DNA of 64,000 nucleotides from Nocardioides pini. Its GTDB lineage: Bacteria > Actinomycetota > Actinomycetes > Propionibacteriales > Nocardioidaceae. Positions 16,224 through 24,668 of the stretch are shown one piece after another; within the stretch, counting starts at the first letter, position 1; each line of letters starts with the position of its first letter. The stretch is from positions 1,218,643-1,282,642 of the forward strand of contig NZ_JAPPUX010000001.1 in assembly GCF_026712185.1 (NCBI RefSeq). The letters run 5' to 3'. The position numbers were made by a program, and so were the translations under genes. The notes beneath the pieces were generated by a model, which had not been told where the DNA came from, made no database searches, and worked only from the letters and a program-made list of their open reading frames with translations.

Positions 16224-16229
16224 AGCCTA
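16224..16229 (-). promoter_or_regulatory. -10-like box TAGGCT for the MBL-fold gene
   Basis: TAGGCT on the minus strand, 7 nt before the ATG at 16216 and 16 bp from the CIRCE element. Confidence 0.45.
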
Positions 16230-16245
16230 CGGACTGCTAGTAGTC

Positions 16246-16272
16246 TTGGCACTCCGGGTGAACGAGTGCCAG
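16246..16272 (+). promoter_or_regulatory. CIRCE element (HrcA operator)
   Basis: TTGGCACTC, a 9-nt spacer, then GAGTGCCAG, compared with the consensus TTAGCACTC-N9-GAGTGCTAA. It lies 26 nt before the hrcA ATG. A TAGTCT box (16241-16246) touches its left edge, so bound HrcA would cover the transcription start and repress hrcA-dnaJ until heat shock. Confidence 0.85.
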
Positions 16273-16298
16273 ACCGCGACGTGCAGAGGAGAGGCTCG

Positions 16299-17321
16299 AT
16301 GGTCGACGACCGCAAGCTCGACGTGCTCCGCGCGATCGTGGAGGACTACGTCGCCACGGAGGAGCCGGTCGGCTCCAAGGCGCTCGTCGAGCGGCACGGC
16401 CTCGGCGTCTCGCCCGCGACCGTCCGCAACGACATGGCGGCGCTCGAGGACGAGGGCTACATCCACCAGCCCCACACCAGCGCCGGCCGCGTCCCCACCG
16501 ACAAGGGCTACCGGCTCTTCGTCGACAAGCTCGCCACGCTCAAGCCCATGAGCGCGGCGGAGCGCCGGGCGATCGCGACGCTGCTCGACGGGGCGGTGGA
16601 CCTCGACGACGTGGTGCAGCGCTCGGTCCGGCTGCTCAGCCAGCTCACGCGCCAGGTCGCGATCGTGCAGTACCCGACGCTCTCGCGGTCGACCGTGCGC
16701 CACATCGAGCTGGTGTCGCTCACGCCGACCCGGGTGATGGTGATCCTCATCCTCAGCACGGGCCGGGTCGAGCAGCGGCTCGTCGAGCTCGACGCCCCGG
16801 TCGTCGACAGCGACCTGGCCGAGCTGCGGGTCGCGGTCAACCAGGCCAGCGCGGGCGTGCAGATCGCGGCCGCCGCCGCGGCGCTCGGCGACCTGCCCGA
16901 CGGCGTACGCCCCGAGCAGGCCGACTCGGCCCGCGCGATCGTGGGCGTGCTCACCGAGGCGATGTCGGACCACCGCAGCGACGAGCGCATCGCGGTCGGC
17001 GGCACCGCCAACCTCGCCCGCTACGGCGACTTCGAGACCGCCGTCCGCCCGTTGCTCGAGGCGCTGGAGGAGCACGTCGTGCTGCTCAAGCTGCTCGGGG
17101 AGTCGGGGACCGATGCGCTGACGGTGCGCATCGGACACGAAGGCCCCTACTCCGAGCTCGCGGCCACGAGCGTCGTGGCCACCGGCTACGGCCCGCAGGA
17201 GTTCCACCTCGGCTCCCTCGGCGTCGTCGGCCCCACCCGCATGGACTACCCCGGATCCATGGCAGCCGTGCGCGCGGTCGCGCGCTACGTCTCCCGGATC
17301 CTCGATGAAGGAAACCAGTGA
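16299..17321 (+). CDS. hrcA: Heat-inducible transcriptional repressor HrcA
   Basis: A 340-residue repressor. The N-terminal winged helix ([20 protein letters not shown], then [14 protein letters not shown]) is diagnostic and the rest is the GAF-like dimerisation and inserted domain. HrcA binds CIRCE and is kept active by GroEL in other bacteria. The ATG at 16299 is preceded by AGAGGAGAG. The stop overlaps the dnaJ GTG (GTGA), so the two are one operon. The CIRCE element upstream shows autoregulation. Confidence 0.95.
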   Translation: MVDDRKLDVLRAIVEDYVATEEPVGSKALVERHGLGVSPATVRNDMAALEDEGYIHQPHTSAGRVPTDKGYRLFVDKLATLKPMSAAERRAIATLLDGAVDLDDVVQRSVRLLSQLTRQVAIVQYPTLSRSTVRHIELVSLTPTRVMVILILSTGRVEQRLVELDAPVVDSDLAELRVAVNQASAGVQIAAAAAALGDLPDGVRPEQADSARAIVGVLTEAMSDHRSDERIAVGGTANLARYGDFETAVRPLLEALEEHVVLLKLLGESGTDALTVRIGHEGPYSELAATSVVATGYGPQEFHLGSLGVVGPTRMDYPGSMAAVRAVARYVSRILDEGNQ

Positions 17322-18487
17322 CCCAGGACCCCTACGAGATCCTCGGCGTCTCGCGTGAGGCGAGCGCCGACGACATCAAGAAGGCCTACCGCAAGCTCGC
17401 GCGGCAGCTCCACCCCGACGTCAATCCCGACCCCGACACGCAGGAGCGGTTCAAGGACGTCTCCCGTGCCTACGAGGTGCTGAGCGACCCCGGCAAGCGG
17501 GCGGCGTACGACCGCGGCGGCGACGCCTTCAGCCAGGGCTTCGGCGGTGCCGGCCAGGGCTTCAGCTTCACCGACATCATGGACGCCTTCTTCGGCGGCG
17601 GTGCCGCCGGCGGCGCGCAGACCCGCGGTCCGCGCTCCCGCGCGCGCCGCGGCCAGGACGCGCTGATCCGGCTCGACGTCGAGCTCGCCGAGGCGGCCTT
17701 CGGCGTGACGCGCGACCTCAAGGTCGACACCGCCCTGCGCTGCGAGGCCTGCGAGGGCCAGGGCACCGCCCCCGGCACCAAGCCGATCACCTGCGAGACC
17801 TGCCACGGCCAGGGCGAGGTCGCCGTGGTCCAGCGCTCCTTCCTCGGCGAGATCCGCACCCTGCGTCCCTGCGCGGCGTGCCGGGGCTACGGCTCGATCA
17901 TCCCGGACCCCTGCCGCGAGTGCTCGGGCGACGGCCGGGTGCGCTCGCGCCGGACCCTGACGGTCAAGATCCCCGCCGGCGTCGACCACGGCACCCGCGT
18001 CCAGCTGACCGGTCAGGGCGAGGTCGGTCCGGGCGGCGGACCGGCGGGTGACCTCTACGTCGAGATCCACGTCGACCCGCACCCCACGTTCACCCGCCAC
18101 GGCAACGACCTCCACACCACGATCTCGCTGCCGATGACGGCGGCCGCCCTCGGCACCCAGCTCACGCTGCCGCTGCTCGAGGCCGACCTGCCCGCCTCGG
18201 CCGAGGAGTCGTCGGAGACGACGACGACCTACGACCTCGACATCCGCCCCGGCACGCAGTCGGGCAGCGAGCAGGTGATCCGCGGCTTCGGCGTGCCCAG
18301 CCTCCGCGGCGGTCGTGGCGACCTCGTCGTCAGCATCGCGGTGGAGACGCCCACCCGCCTCGACCCGCGCCAGGAGGAGCTGCTGCGCGAGCTCGCGGCG
18401 ATTCGTGGCGAGGAGCAGCCCGACGGCAAGAACGAGGCGCCGCACAAGTCGATGTTCGGTCGGCTCCGCGACGCGTTCCAGGGCTGA
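17318..18487 (+). CDS. dnaJ: Molecular chaperone DnaJ (DnaJ2 type)
   Basis: A 389-residue type I J-protein. The J domain (about 1-68) carries H32-P33-D34, and a Gly/Phe-rich linker covers 71-105. Four CxxCxGxG zinc repeats start near C142, C159, C185 and C199, followed by the substrate-binding C-terminal domains. It stimulates DnaK ATPase and presents unfolded clients. The hrcA-dnaJ pair separated from dnaK-grpE is the standard second DnaJ of Actinobacteria. Confidence 0.95.
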   Translation: MTQDPYEILGVSREASADDIKKAYRKLARQLHPDVNPDPDTQERFKDVSRAYEVLSDPGKRAAYDRGGDAFSQGFGGAGQGFSFTDIMDAFFGGGAAGGAQTRGPRSRARRGQDALIRLDVELAEAAFGVTRDLKVDTALRCEACEGQGTAPGTKPITCETCHGQGEVAVVQRSFLGEIRTLRPCAACRGYGSIIPDPCRECSGDGRVRSRRTLTVKIPAGVDHGTRVQLTGQGEVGPGGGPAGDLYVEIHVDPHPTFTRHGNDLHTTISLPMTAAALGTQLTLPLLEADLPASAEESSETTTTYDLDIRPGTQSGSEQVIRGFGVPSLRGGRGDLVVSIAVETPTRLDPRQEELLRELAAIRGEEQPDGKNEAPHKSMFGRLRDAFQG

Positions 18488-18492
18488 GCCGG

Positions 18493-19233
18493 GTGACGCT
18501 CCCGGTCCACCTCGTCGAGTCCCTGGACGGAGCAGCGCCCGGCACGCTGGTCGAGGTGACCGGCGACGAGGCGCACCACGCGGTCGCCGTACGACGCCTC
18601 CGCGAGGGCGAGCAGGTCGTCCTCACCGACGGCCGGGGCACCTCGGCCACCGGGTCGGTCGCCTCGACGGGCAAGCGCGTCTTCTCCGTCACCGTCGGGT
18701 CCGTCTCGCAGGACCCCCGCCCCGAGCCGGCGATCACCGTGGTGCAGGCGCTGCCGAAGGGCGATCGCGGGGAGCTCGCGGTCGAGGTGCTCACGGAGGT
18801 CGGGGTCGACCGCATCGTGCCGTGGGCGGCGTCCCGCTCGGTCGCGGTCTGGAAGGGCGAGCGCGCCACGAAGTCCCATGCGAAGTGGCAGTCCACCGCC
18901 CGCGAGGCGGCCAAGCAGTCGCGCCGCTCCTGGCTGCCGAGCGTCGCCCCGCTCGCCTCCACCGCCGACCTCGCGGCCGTCGTCGCAAAGGCCGACCTCG
19001 CGGTGGTGCTGCACGAGGACGCCACCCTGCCGCTGGGCGCGCTCGAGGTTCCCGAGGCGGGCCGGGTGGTGATCGTCGTGGGGCCCGAGGGCGGCATCAG
19101 CCCCGACGAGCTCGAGCAGCTGGGCGCTGCCGGCGCCCACGCCGTACGCCTCGGGGCCGAGGTGCTGCGCACCTCCACCGCCGGCGTCGTCGCCGTGGCC
19201 GCGGTGCTGGCCCGCACCAGCCGCTGGGCCTGA
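18493..19233 (+). CDS. rsmE: 16S rRNA (uracil(1498)-N(3))-methyltransferase
   Basis: A 246-residue SPOUT methyltransferase. EAHHAVAVRRLREGEQV belongs to the N-terminal PUA-like RNA-binding domain. VGPEGGISPDELEQL and VRLGAEVLRTSTAGVVA form the knotted SAM-binding site. It methylates N3 of U1498 in 16S rRNA. The GTG at 18493 is 5 nt after the dnaJ stop, so it is probably co-transcribed with hrcA-dnaJ. Confidence 0.93.
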   Translation: MTLPVHLVESLDGAAPGTLVEVTGDEAHHAVAVRRLREGEQVVLTDGRGTSATGSVASTGKRVFSVTVGSVSQDPRPEPAITVVQALPKGDRGELAVEVLTEVGVDRIVPWAASRSVAVWKGERATKSHAKWQSTAREAAKQSRRSWLPSVAPLASTADLAAVVAKADLAVVLHEDATLPLGALEVPEAGRVVIVVGPEGGISPDELEQLGAAGAHAVRLGAEVLRTSTAGVVAVAAVLARTSRWA

Positions 19234-19244
19234 CGCGCGCGTCG

Positions 19245-20249
19245 CTAGTCGACGATCGTGATCCGGCGGGTGTCGGTCTCGGTGGTGCCGTCGGCGCTGC
19301 GCACGGCCGCGACCACGACGTACTCGCCGGGGTCGACTCCAGCCAGCCCGAAGCCCGCCGGCCCGAAGGTCGTGTGGCGGTCTGGCCGGAGCACGCCCTT
19401 GATCGTGCCGTCACCCGCGCTGTCCGTGCCGTCCACCCGGTCGATCGTGATGCGCAGGCGGTTGTTCGAGGTGATGCCCTGGCCGCTGACGTACAGGACC
19501 TTCTCGTCCTTGTCGACGACCTGGCCCTCGAACGGCTCGGACAGCGACACCGGCGCGAGCACGTCGCGGTCGGGCGATCCCGTCAGGGGCGCCGTCGTCG
19601 GCACGCCGAGGATCGTGTCGGTCACCTGCTGCTCGATCTGTACGTCGACGGGCACCTTGCCGCGGCCGCTGACGGACTGGGCGGTCCGGACGAGCTGCTC
19701 GAGCGCGAGGCGGGCATCCTCCTCGCTCAGGCCAGCAGGACGCTTCACCGGGGCGCCCTCGAGGGTGACCGTGATCCCGTCAGGTCTGTCCGACCACTGG
19801 CGGAGGACCACGCCCTCGGGCCAGGGGGAGCGGTAGTCGGGGTCGAGCGCGTCGCCCCCGAGGGCAGCATGGATGGCGAGGAGCACTCGCGAGTCCGCGT
19901 CGATCTCAGGCCGGAGCTCGCTGAAGAGCCGCGGTCCCGATGCGGTGTCGCCCACGAAGTAGACGGCCACCGGGTCGGTCTTCGTACCTCCGTCGGTCGC
20001 GGTCGTGCCCGCGGTCGACGCCGGTCCCACGGGGTCAGGCTCCCTCGTCTGCGGCGCCCCGCCGGTCGTCACGGCGAGGGCCGTGACCACCGACGCGGCC
20101 ACGAGCCCGGCACCGCCGGCCACCCACCACCCGCGACGGGTACGTCGACCGGCAGGCGCAGTGGCTGCGCGGATGGCGTCGAGCCGGTCAGCCGGCTCCA
20201 TGTCGTCGGCGACCTCGTGGAGCAGGTCACGGATCAGCTGGTCGTTCAC
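19245..20249 (-). CDS. Putative membrane anti-sigma factor with GerMN and C-terminal Gmad2-like domain
   Basis: A 334-residue single-pass protein. About 40 cytoplasmic residues are followed by one transmembrane helix (about 41-62, WWVAGGAGLVAASVVTALAV). The extracytoplasmic part has a GerMN-like region (about 85-190, with ARLALEQLVRTAQSV) and an Ig-like Gmad2 region (about 220-334, ending in ETDTRRITIVD). The GTG at 20249 overlaps the sigma gene stop (GTGA) and follows GGAGGACC, so an anti-sigma role is inferred from coupling and topology. No zinc HxxxCxxC motif is seen. The outer half is paralogous to the lipoprotein at 20854-21828. Confidence 0.65.
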   Translation of the reverse strand: MNDQLIRDLLHEVADDMEPADRLDAIRAATAPAGRRTRRGWWVAGGAGLVAASVVTALAVTTGGAPQTREPDPVGPASTAGTTATDGGTKTDPVAVYFVGDTASGPRLFSELRPEIDADSRVLLAIHAALGGDALDPDYRSPWPEGVVLRQWSDRPDGITVTLEGAPVKRPAGLSEEDARLALEQLVRTAQSVSGRGKVPVDVQIEQQVTDTILGVPTTAPLTGSPDRDVLAPVSLSEPFEGQVVDKDEKVLYVSGQGITSNNRLRITIDRVDGTDSAGDGTIKGVLRPDRHTTFGPAGFGLAGVDPGEYVVVAAVRSADGTTETDTRRITIVD

Positions 20250-20776
20250 GAGAGGTCCTCCCACCAGTCGCCGAGCAGCCCGCGCAGGGCCGCGCTTCCG
20301 CGGAACGCGTGTGACTTCACGGCGCCGCGCGAGACGCCGATGGCCTCCGCGATCTGGGCCTCCGACCAGTCCAGGTAGTAGCGCAGGACGAGCACCTCGC
20401 GCTGGCGCTCGGTGAGCTGCAACAGCGCGTCGCGGACGGCGTCACGCCGGGCGGCGCCCACGCTCGGTCCGTCGACGGTCCCCTCGCCCGGCGCCGTGGC
20501 GCGCACGTGGCGCTCGACGACGGCGCGATGGCGCAACGCCGACCGGGAGCGGTTCACGACGGCCCGGCGCAGGTAGGCGAGCGCCTTCTCGGGGTCACGG
20601 AGCCGCGACCACTTGCCGTGCATCGCGACGAACGCGTCCTGGACGACGTCCTCCGCCGCCTGCTGGTCGTGGACGAGCAGGGCTGCCAGCCGGACGAGCT
20701 GCCGCCAGTGGGCGGCGTACAGCTGCTCGACCGCGACGCCTGCGTCCGCGCCGACGAGGCTCAGGTGGTCGGGCAC
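20246..20776 (-). CDS. ECF RNA polymerase sigma factor, SigE/SigJ-like small group
   Basis: A 176-residue ECF sigma factor. Region 2 is seen in LYAAHWRQLVRLAALL and AAEDVVQDAFVAMH, and region 4 in LTERQREVLVLRYYLDWSEA then AIGVSRGAVKSHAFRG. The GTG at 20776 is chosen over the one at 20815 because GAGAGGGG lies 7-8 nt upstream and the N-terminus then fits the family. That ribosome site is locked in a 6-bp hairpin. It is co-translated with the putative anti-sigma gene. Confidence 0.88.
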   Translation of the reverse strand: MPDHLSLVGADAGVAVEQLYAAHWRQLVRLAALLVHDQQAAEDVVQDAFVAMHGKWSRLRDPEKALAYLRRAVVNRSRSALRHRAVVERHVRATAPGEGTVDGPSVGAARRDAVRDALLQLTERQREVLVLRYYLDWSEAQIAEAIGVSRGAVKSHAFRGSAALRGLLGDWWEDLS

Positions 20777-20782
20777 CGGAGT

Positions 20783-20797
20783 CCCCTCTCGGAGGGG
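20783..20797 (-). promoter_or_regulatory. Hairpin sequestering the sigma factor ribosome-binding site
   Basis: In the mRNA sense, CCCCUC-CGA-GAGAGGGG-type pairing forms a 6-bp stem (CCCCTC with GAGGGG) with a 3-nt loop. The 3' arm is the Shine-Dalgarno sequence of the GTG at 20776. Translation would be low unless the stem opens. Confidence 0.5.
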
Positions 20798-20853
20798 CCT
20801 GGTCTGGGTGGTCACGCAGGGGAGACGCGCCGGCTCGCGATCTGGTTGACGAC

Positions 20854-21828
20854 TCACTCCACCGTGATCGTCTTGGTGTCGACGGCCGGTCCGGGGCCCT
20901 CGGTGCCGCCGGAGGGGTCGTCGGTCTCGCAGCGCACGGTGACCTCACCGGTGATCCCGTCGAGGGGGAGCGAGGCCTCGAAGGGGAAGAGCTTGTTGCC
21001 CATCCACGCCTCGGCCTGGTAGCCACCGCCGACGAGCTCCTCCTCGCCGCGGAGGATCCAGCACGGTCCCGACGCCTCGAAGGAGTTCGCGACGCCGGTG
21101 ATCTCCAGGGCGTCCCCGGTGACGGTGTCGCCCTCGGCGGGCGAGGTGATGTTGACGAGGTTGAGGGTGCGCAGCGCACCGGCCGCCTCGTAGGGCGCGT
21201 CCGTCGGTAGCCCAAAGAGCGGCGCCCCGCCCTCGCGCTGCACCTGCACCGGCACCCGTTCCTGCTGCACGCCCTGCAGCGTGTAGACGAGCTGCTGGAG
21301 GGCGAGCCTGGCGTCGCGCCTCGACATCCCGTCGGGCCGGTCGGTGAACCCGTCGGAGGGGATCTCGACCAGCAGCACGCCGTCGGTCGCCTGCACCGAG
21401 GCGATCTCCACTCCCGGCCAGAGGGTGCGGTAGTCCGGGTCGACGGGCTGGCCGGAGGCCACGAGCCGGGCGGCCTCGGTCAACGGGTCGCCCTCGACGC
21501 GCTGGAACTCGCGGAACAGCACGGTGCGCCCGCCCGGGCCGTCTCCGGCGAAGTAGACCGGGACCGCGGTGCCGGACGCCGCCGGCTCCGACGGCGACCC
21601 CGACCCGGCGGGTGGCTCGGCCGGCGTCGCCGGGGACGACTCCTCCCCGGACGCCTGCTCGTCGGGCTGCGGGTCCTCGGTCGCCGTGCCCGTGTCGTCG
21701 GACACCGGCGCCGGGTCGTCGCTGCACCCGGCGAGGGCCAGGCTGCTCGCCACGACGACCGCCGCGGCGCCCGCCCAGCGTCGTACGGCGTGCGGGCGGG
21801 CCGGTCGAGCGGTGGTGGGGAAGGTCAT
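20854..21828 (-). CDS. GerMN/Gmad2 domain lipoprotein
   Basis: A 324-residue lipoprotein with a type II signal peptide ending LALAGC (C35). A Ser/Glu/Pro-rich linker follows (about 38-80), then a GerMN-like domain (about 80-190; SRRDARLALQQLVYTLQGV) and an Ig-like C-terminus (VNITSPAEGDTVTGDALEITG, typical of Gmad2). GerMN domains occur in spore-germination GerM and actinobacterial LpqB. It is the paralogue of the anti-sigma-like protein's outer half. It starts just upstream of the sigma gene and is likely in the same transcription unit. Function is unknown; an envelope-sensing role is inferred. Confidence 0.75.
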   Translation of the reverse strand: MTFPTTARPARPHAVRRWAGAAAVVVASSLALAGCSDDPAPVSDDTGTATEDPQPDEQASGEESSPATPAEPPAGSGSPSEPAASGTAVPVYFAGDGPGGRTVLFREFQRVEGDPLTEAARLVASGQPVDPDYRTLWPGVEIASVQATDGVLLVEIPSDGFTDRPDGMSRRDARLALQQLVYTLQGVQQERVPVQVQREGGAPLFGLPTDAPYEAAGALRTLNLVNITSPAEGDTVTGDALEITGVANSFEASGPCWILRGEEELVGGGYQAEAWMGNKLFPFEASLPLDGITGEVTVRCETDDPSGGTEGPGPAVDTKTITVE

Positions 21829-21890
21829 GCGCGTCACGGTAGTGGGACGCGCGGCGGTCGTTTCCGGTCCCACGCCGCGCCGCCAGAGCC

Positions 21891-21896
21891 TAGGCT
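21891..21896 (+). promoter_or_regulatory. -10-like box TAGGCT for the HIT gene
   Basis: TAGGCT with a 6-nt spacer (GGCGCC) to the ATG at 21903. Confidence 0.5.
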
Positions 21897-21902
21897 GGCG
21901 CC

Positions 21903-22256
21903 ATGAGCGAGACGGCCCCCGACTGCATCTTCTGCAAGATCGTCGCCGGCGAGGTCCCGGCAGACGTGCTCGGCCGCAGCGACCACGCCCTCTCGATCAA
22001 GGACCTCAACCCGCAGGCGCCGTTCCACGCGCTGGTGATCCCGGTGGAGCACCACGACAACGCCGCCGCCTCCGCGGCCGCCGACCCGGCCAGCATCGGC
22101 CACCTCGTCGTCCTGGCCGACGAGGTCGCCCGCGACTCCGGCAACGCCGACTACCGGCTCGTCGTCAACACCGGCGCCGGCGTCGGCCAGACGGTGTTCC
22201 ACACCCACGTCCACGTGCTCGGCGGCTCCGCGCACCTGTCCGAGAGGCTGGTCTGA
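21903..22256 (+). CDS. HIT family protein (HINT-like nucleotide hydrolase)
   Basis: A 117-residue protein with the histidine triad HTHVHVLGG (H100, H102, H104), the nucleophile-bearing motif of HIT hydrolases. N-terminal C8 and C11 in PDCIFCKIVAGEVPAD match the HINT form. Family members split AMP from amine or lysyl conjugates. The copper monooxygenase gene follows 5 nt later, so the two are probably one transcript. Confidence 0.93.
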   Translation: MSETAPDCIFCKIVAGEVPADVLGRSDHALSIKDLNPQAPFHALVIPVEHHDNAAASAAADPASIGHLVVLADEVARDSGNADYRLVVNTGAGVGQTVFHTHVHVLGGSAHLSERLV

Positions 22257-22261
22257 GCGCC

Positions 22262-23494
22262 ATGTCCCGCCGCGCGTCCCGCACCCGTCCCGCACTCGCG
22301 GCCCTGCTCGCCGCCGGCCTCCTCGCCCTGTCCGCCTGCAGCGGCGACGACGGCGCCGGGCGGGCCGACCAGACGGCCACCCAGCCCGCGGACTCCCCGA
22401 CGAGCCCGTCCACCGCCGACGCCGACGAGGCGGGGCAGGCCGGCCACAGCGGCCACTACGCGGAGCCGGCGAGGTCGCGTCCGCTGCGCGCCGGCGAGAC
22501 GCGTACGACCATCGCCATGGAGGGTGCGTACACGCCGTCCGCGCCCTACGGCACCGGCACCGACGACTACCGGTGCTTCCTCCTCGACCCCCAGCTCGAC
22601 CGGGACGCCTGGCTCACCGGCACGCAGGTGCTGCCCGGCAACCCCGACGTCGTGCACCACGTCATCCTGTTCCAGGTCCCGCCCCGGCAGGTCGCCGCGG
22701 CCGAGGCCAAGGACGCGGCCGAGGACGACGAGGGCTGGACCTGCTTCGGCGGCACCGGGCTCGACCGCTTCCAGAACGTCGACCGGTCCTCGTGGATCGG
22801 CGCCTGGGCGCCGGGTGGCGAGGAGTCGGTCACCAAGCCGGGCTTCGGCATCCGCCTGCGCAAGGGCAGCCGGATCGTGATGCAGGTCCACTACAACCTG
22901 CTCGCCGGGCAGCAGCCCGACACCTCCGCCGCGCAGCTGCGCCTCGCGCCCGGCAAGCGCGACTACCAGGCGCTCAGCACGATGCTGCTCCCGGCGCCGG
23001 TCGAGCTGCCGTGCCGGCCGAAGCACTCCGGCGGGGAGCTGTGCGACCGCGACGCGGCGCTCGCCGACGTCAAGGAGCGCTTCGGTGCCGAGGGCAACAC
23101 CGCCGACCTCCTCTACTTCCTGTGCGGCGGCGAGCCGCGCGCCGGTGAGGTGCAGTCGTGCGTGCGCACCCTCGCCGACCCGATCACCATCCACGGCGTC
23201 GCCGGGCACATGCACCTGCTGGGCCGCTCGCTGAAGATCGAGGTCAACCCGGGCACCCCGCAGGCGCGCACCATCCTCGACATCCCCGTCTGGGACTTCG
23301 ACGACCAGGGCAGCCGCCCCATCGACCCGATCCACCTCGAGCCGTTCGAGCAGGTCAAGGTCACCTGCCGCCACGTCCAGTGGCTCCGTGACAAGCTGCC
23401 CGCCTTCGAGGGGCAGCCGGACCGCTACGTCGTGTGGGGCGAGGGAACCACCGACGAGATGTGCCTCGGGATGCTGCAGGTGACCCGGCCCTAG
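22262..23494 (+). CDS. Secreted copper type II monooxygenase-like lipoprotein (PHM/DBM fold)
   Basis: A 410-residue protein with a lipobox LALSAC (C26) and a Ser/Thr/Ala-rich linker. It aligns with the two-copper monooxygenase fold: H132-H133 in DVVHHVILF and H210 in VMQVHYN (CuH-like), H316/H318 in GHMHLLG and M400 in TDEMCLGM (CuM-like). Peptidylglycine and dopamine monooxygenases use the same ligand set. All ligands are present, so it may be active on the outer cell face with ascorbate or another reductant. Substrate is unknown. The ATG at 22262 follows the HIT gene stop by 5 nt. Confidence 0.75.
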   Translation: MSRRASRTRPALAALLAAGLLALSACSGDDGAGRADQTATQPADSPTSPSTADADEAGQAGHSGHYAEPARSRPLRAGETRTTIAMEGAYTPSAPYGTGTDDYRCFLLDPQLDRDAWLTGTQVLPGNPDVVHHVILFQVPPRQVAAAEAKDAAEDDEGWTCFGGTGLDRFQNVDRSSWIGAWAPGGEESVTKPGFGIRLRKGSRIVMQVHYNLLAGQQPDTSAAQLRLAPGKRDYQALSTMLLPAPVELPCRPKHSGGELCDRDAALADVKERFGAEGNTADLLYFLCGGEPRAGEVQSCVRTLADPITIHGVAGHMHLLGRSLKIEVNPGTPQARTILDIPVWDFDDQGSRPIDPIHLEPFEQVKVTCRHVQWLRDKLPAFEGQPDRYVVWGEGTTDEMCLGMLQVTRP

Positions 23495-23519
23495 CTCCAC
23501 GCCGGCCCGCCCGCCGTCG

Positions 23520-23543
23520 GGCCCACCGGTGTCCAGGTGGGCC
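23520..23543 (+). terminator. Hairpin after the copper monooxygenase gene
   Basis: GGCCCACC (23520-23527) pairs with GGTGGGCC (23536-23543) around an 8-nt loop, in the gap before phoH. There is no T-run. Confidence 0.5.
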
Positions 23544-23612
23544 TGACGCCGACCGCTCGGTAGCATGGTGGGGCTCTGCCACCGACCCGGAAGGCCGCCC
23601 AGACGGGCATCC

Positions 23613-24668
23613 ATGACTGCGACGAACCAGCCAGGCTCCCCCCAGGAGCGACCGACCCACACCGTGGTCGTCCCCAACAGCATCGACATGGTCTCGGTCC
23701 TGGGCCCGGGGGACGAGCACCTCCGGCTGATCGAGCGGTCCTTCGACGCCACCGTCCACGTCCGTGGCAACCGCATCACGCTGGCCGGCGAGTCGGCCGA
23801 GGTGGCCACCGCCGAGCGCCTGCTCGACGAGATCGTGACGCTGGTGCGCACCGGCCAGGGCGTGACCGGCGAGACGGTCGAGCGGATCATCCAGATGCTG
23901 CGCACCGAGACGCAGGAGCGCCCGGCCGACGTGCTGAGCCTCAACATCCTGTCCAACCGCGGTCGCACGATCCGGCCCAAGACCCTCAACCAGAAGCGCT
24001 ACGTCGAGTCGATCGACAAGAGCACGATCACCTTCGGCATCGGCCCGGCCGGCACCGGCAAGACCTACCTGGCGATGGCCAAGGCCGTGCAGGCCCTACA
24101 GGCCAAGGAGGTCAACCGGATCATCCTCAGCCGTCCGGCCGTCGAGGCGGGGGAGCGGCTCGGGTTCCTCCCCGGCACGCTCAGCGAGAAGATCGACCCC
24201 TACCTGCGCCCGCTCTACGACGCGCTGCACGACATGGTCGACCCCGAGACGATCCCCAAGCTGCTCGCCGCCGGAACCATCGAGGTCGCCCCGCTGGCGT
24301 TCCTGCGCGGCCGGTCGCTGAACGACTCGTTCATCATCCTCGACGAGGCGCAGAACACCACGCCCGAGCAGATGAAGATGTTCCTGACCCGCCTCGGCTT
24401 CGGCTCGCGCATCGTCGTCACCGGCGACACCAGCCAGGTCGACCTGCCCTCCGGCACGAAGTCGGGCCTGCGCGTCGTGGAGGGCATCCTCGACGGCGTC
24501 GACGACATCACCTTCTGCCGCCTCACCGGCACCGACGTCGTGCGCCACCGCCTCGTCGGTCGCATCGTGGAGGCCTACGAGGTCTTCGACGCCCAGGAGG
24601 AGTCCGGGTCGAGGTCGAGGCCGAAGTCCGGACCCAAGAGCACCACCGGGCCGCGGAGCCAGCGATGA
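23613..24668 (+). CDS. phoH: PhoH family ATPase
   Basis: A 351-residue protein. An N-terminal KH-like region (about 17-80) precedes the PhoH ATPase domain with Walker A GPAGTGKT (144-151), Walker B SFIILDEAQN and the sensor motif VVTGDTSQVDLP. PhoH proteins are cytoplasmic ATPases linked to RNA handling; here the gene is fused into an operon with ybeY, as in most bacteria. The ATG at 23613 is chosen because the earlier frame runs through the upstream hairpin. Its stop overlaps the ybeY ATG (ATGA). Confidence 0.93.
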   Translation: MTATNQPGSPQERPTHTVVVPNSIDMVSVLGPGDEHLRLIERSFDATVHVRGNRITLAGESAEVATAERLLDEIVTLVRTGQGVTGETVERIIQMLRTETQERPADVLSLNILSNRGRTIRPKTLNQKRYVESIDKSTITFGIGPAGTGKTYLAMAKAVQALQAKEVNRIILSRPAVEAGERLGFLPGTLSEKIDPYLRPLYDALHDMVDPETIPKLLAAGTIEVAPLAFLRGRSLNDSFIILDEAQNTTPEQMKMFLTRLGFGSRIVVTGDTSQVDLPSGTKSGLRVVEGILDGVDDITFCRLTGTDVVRHRLVGRIVEAYEVFDAQEESGSRSRPKSGPKSTTGPRSQR

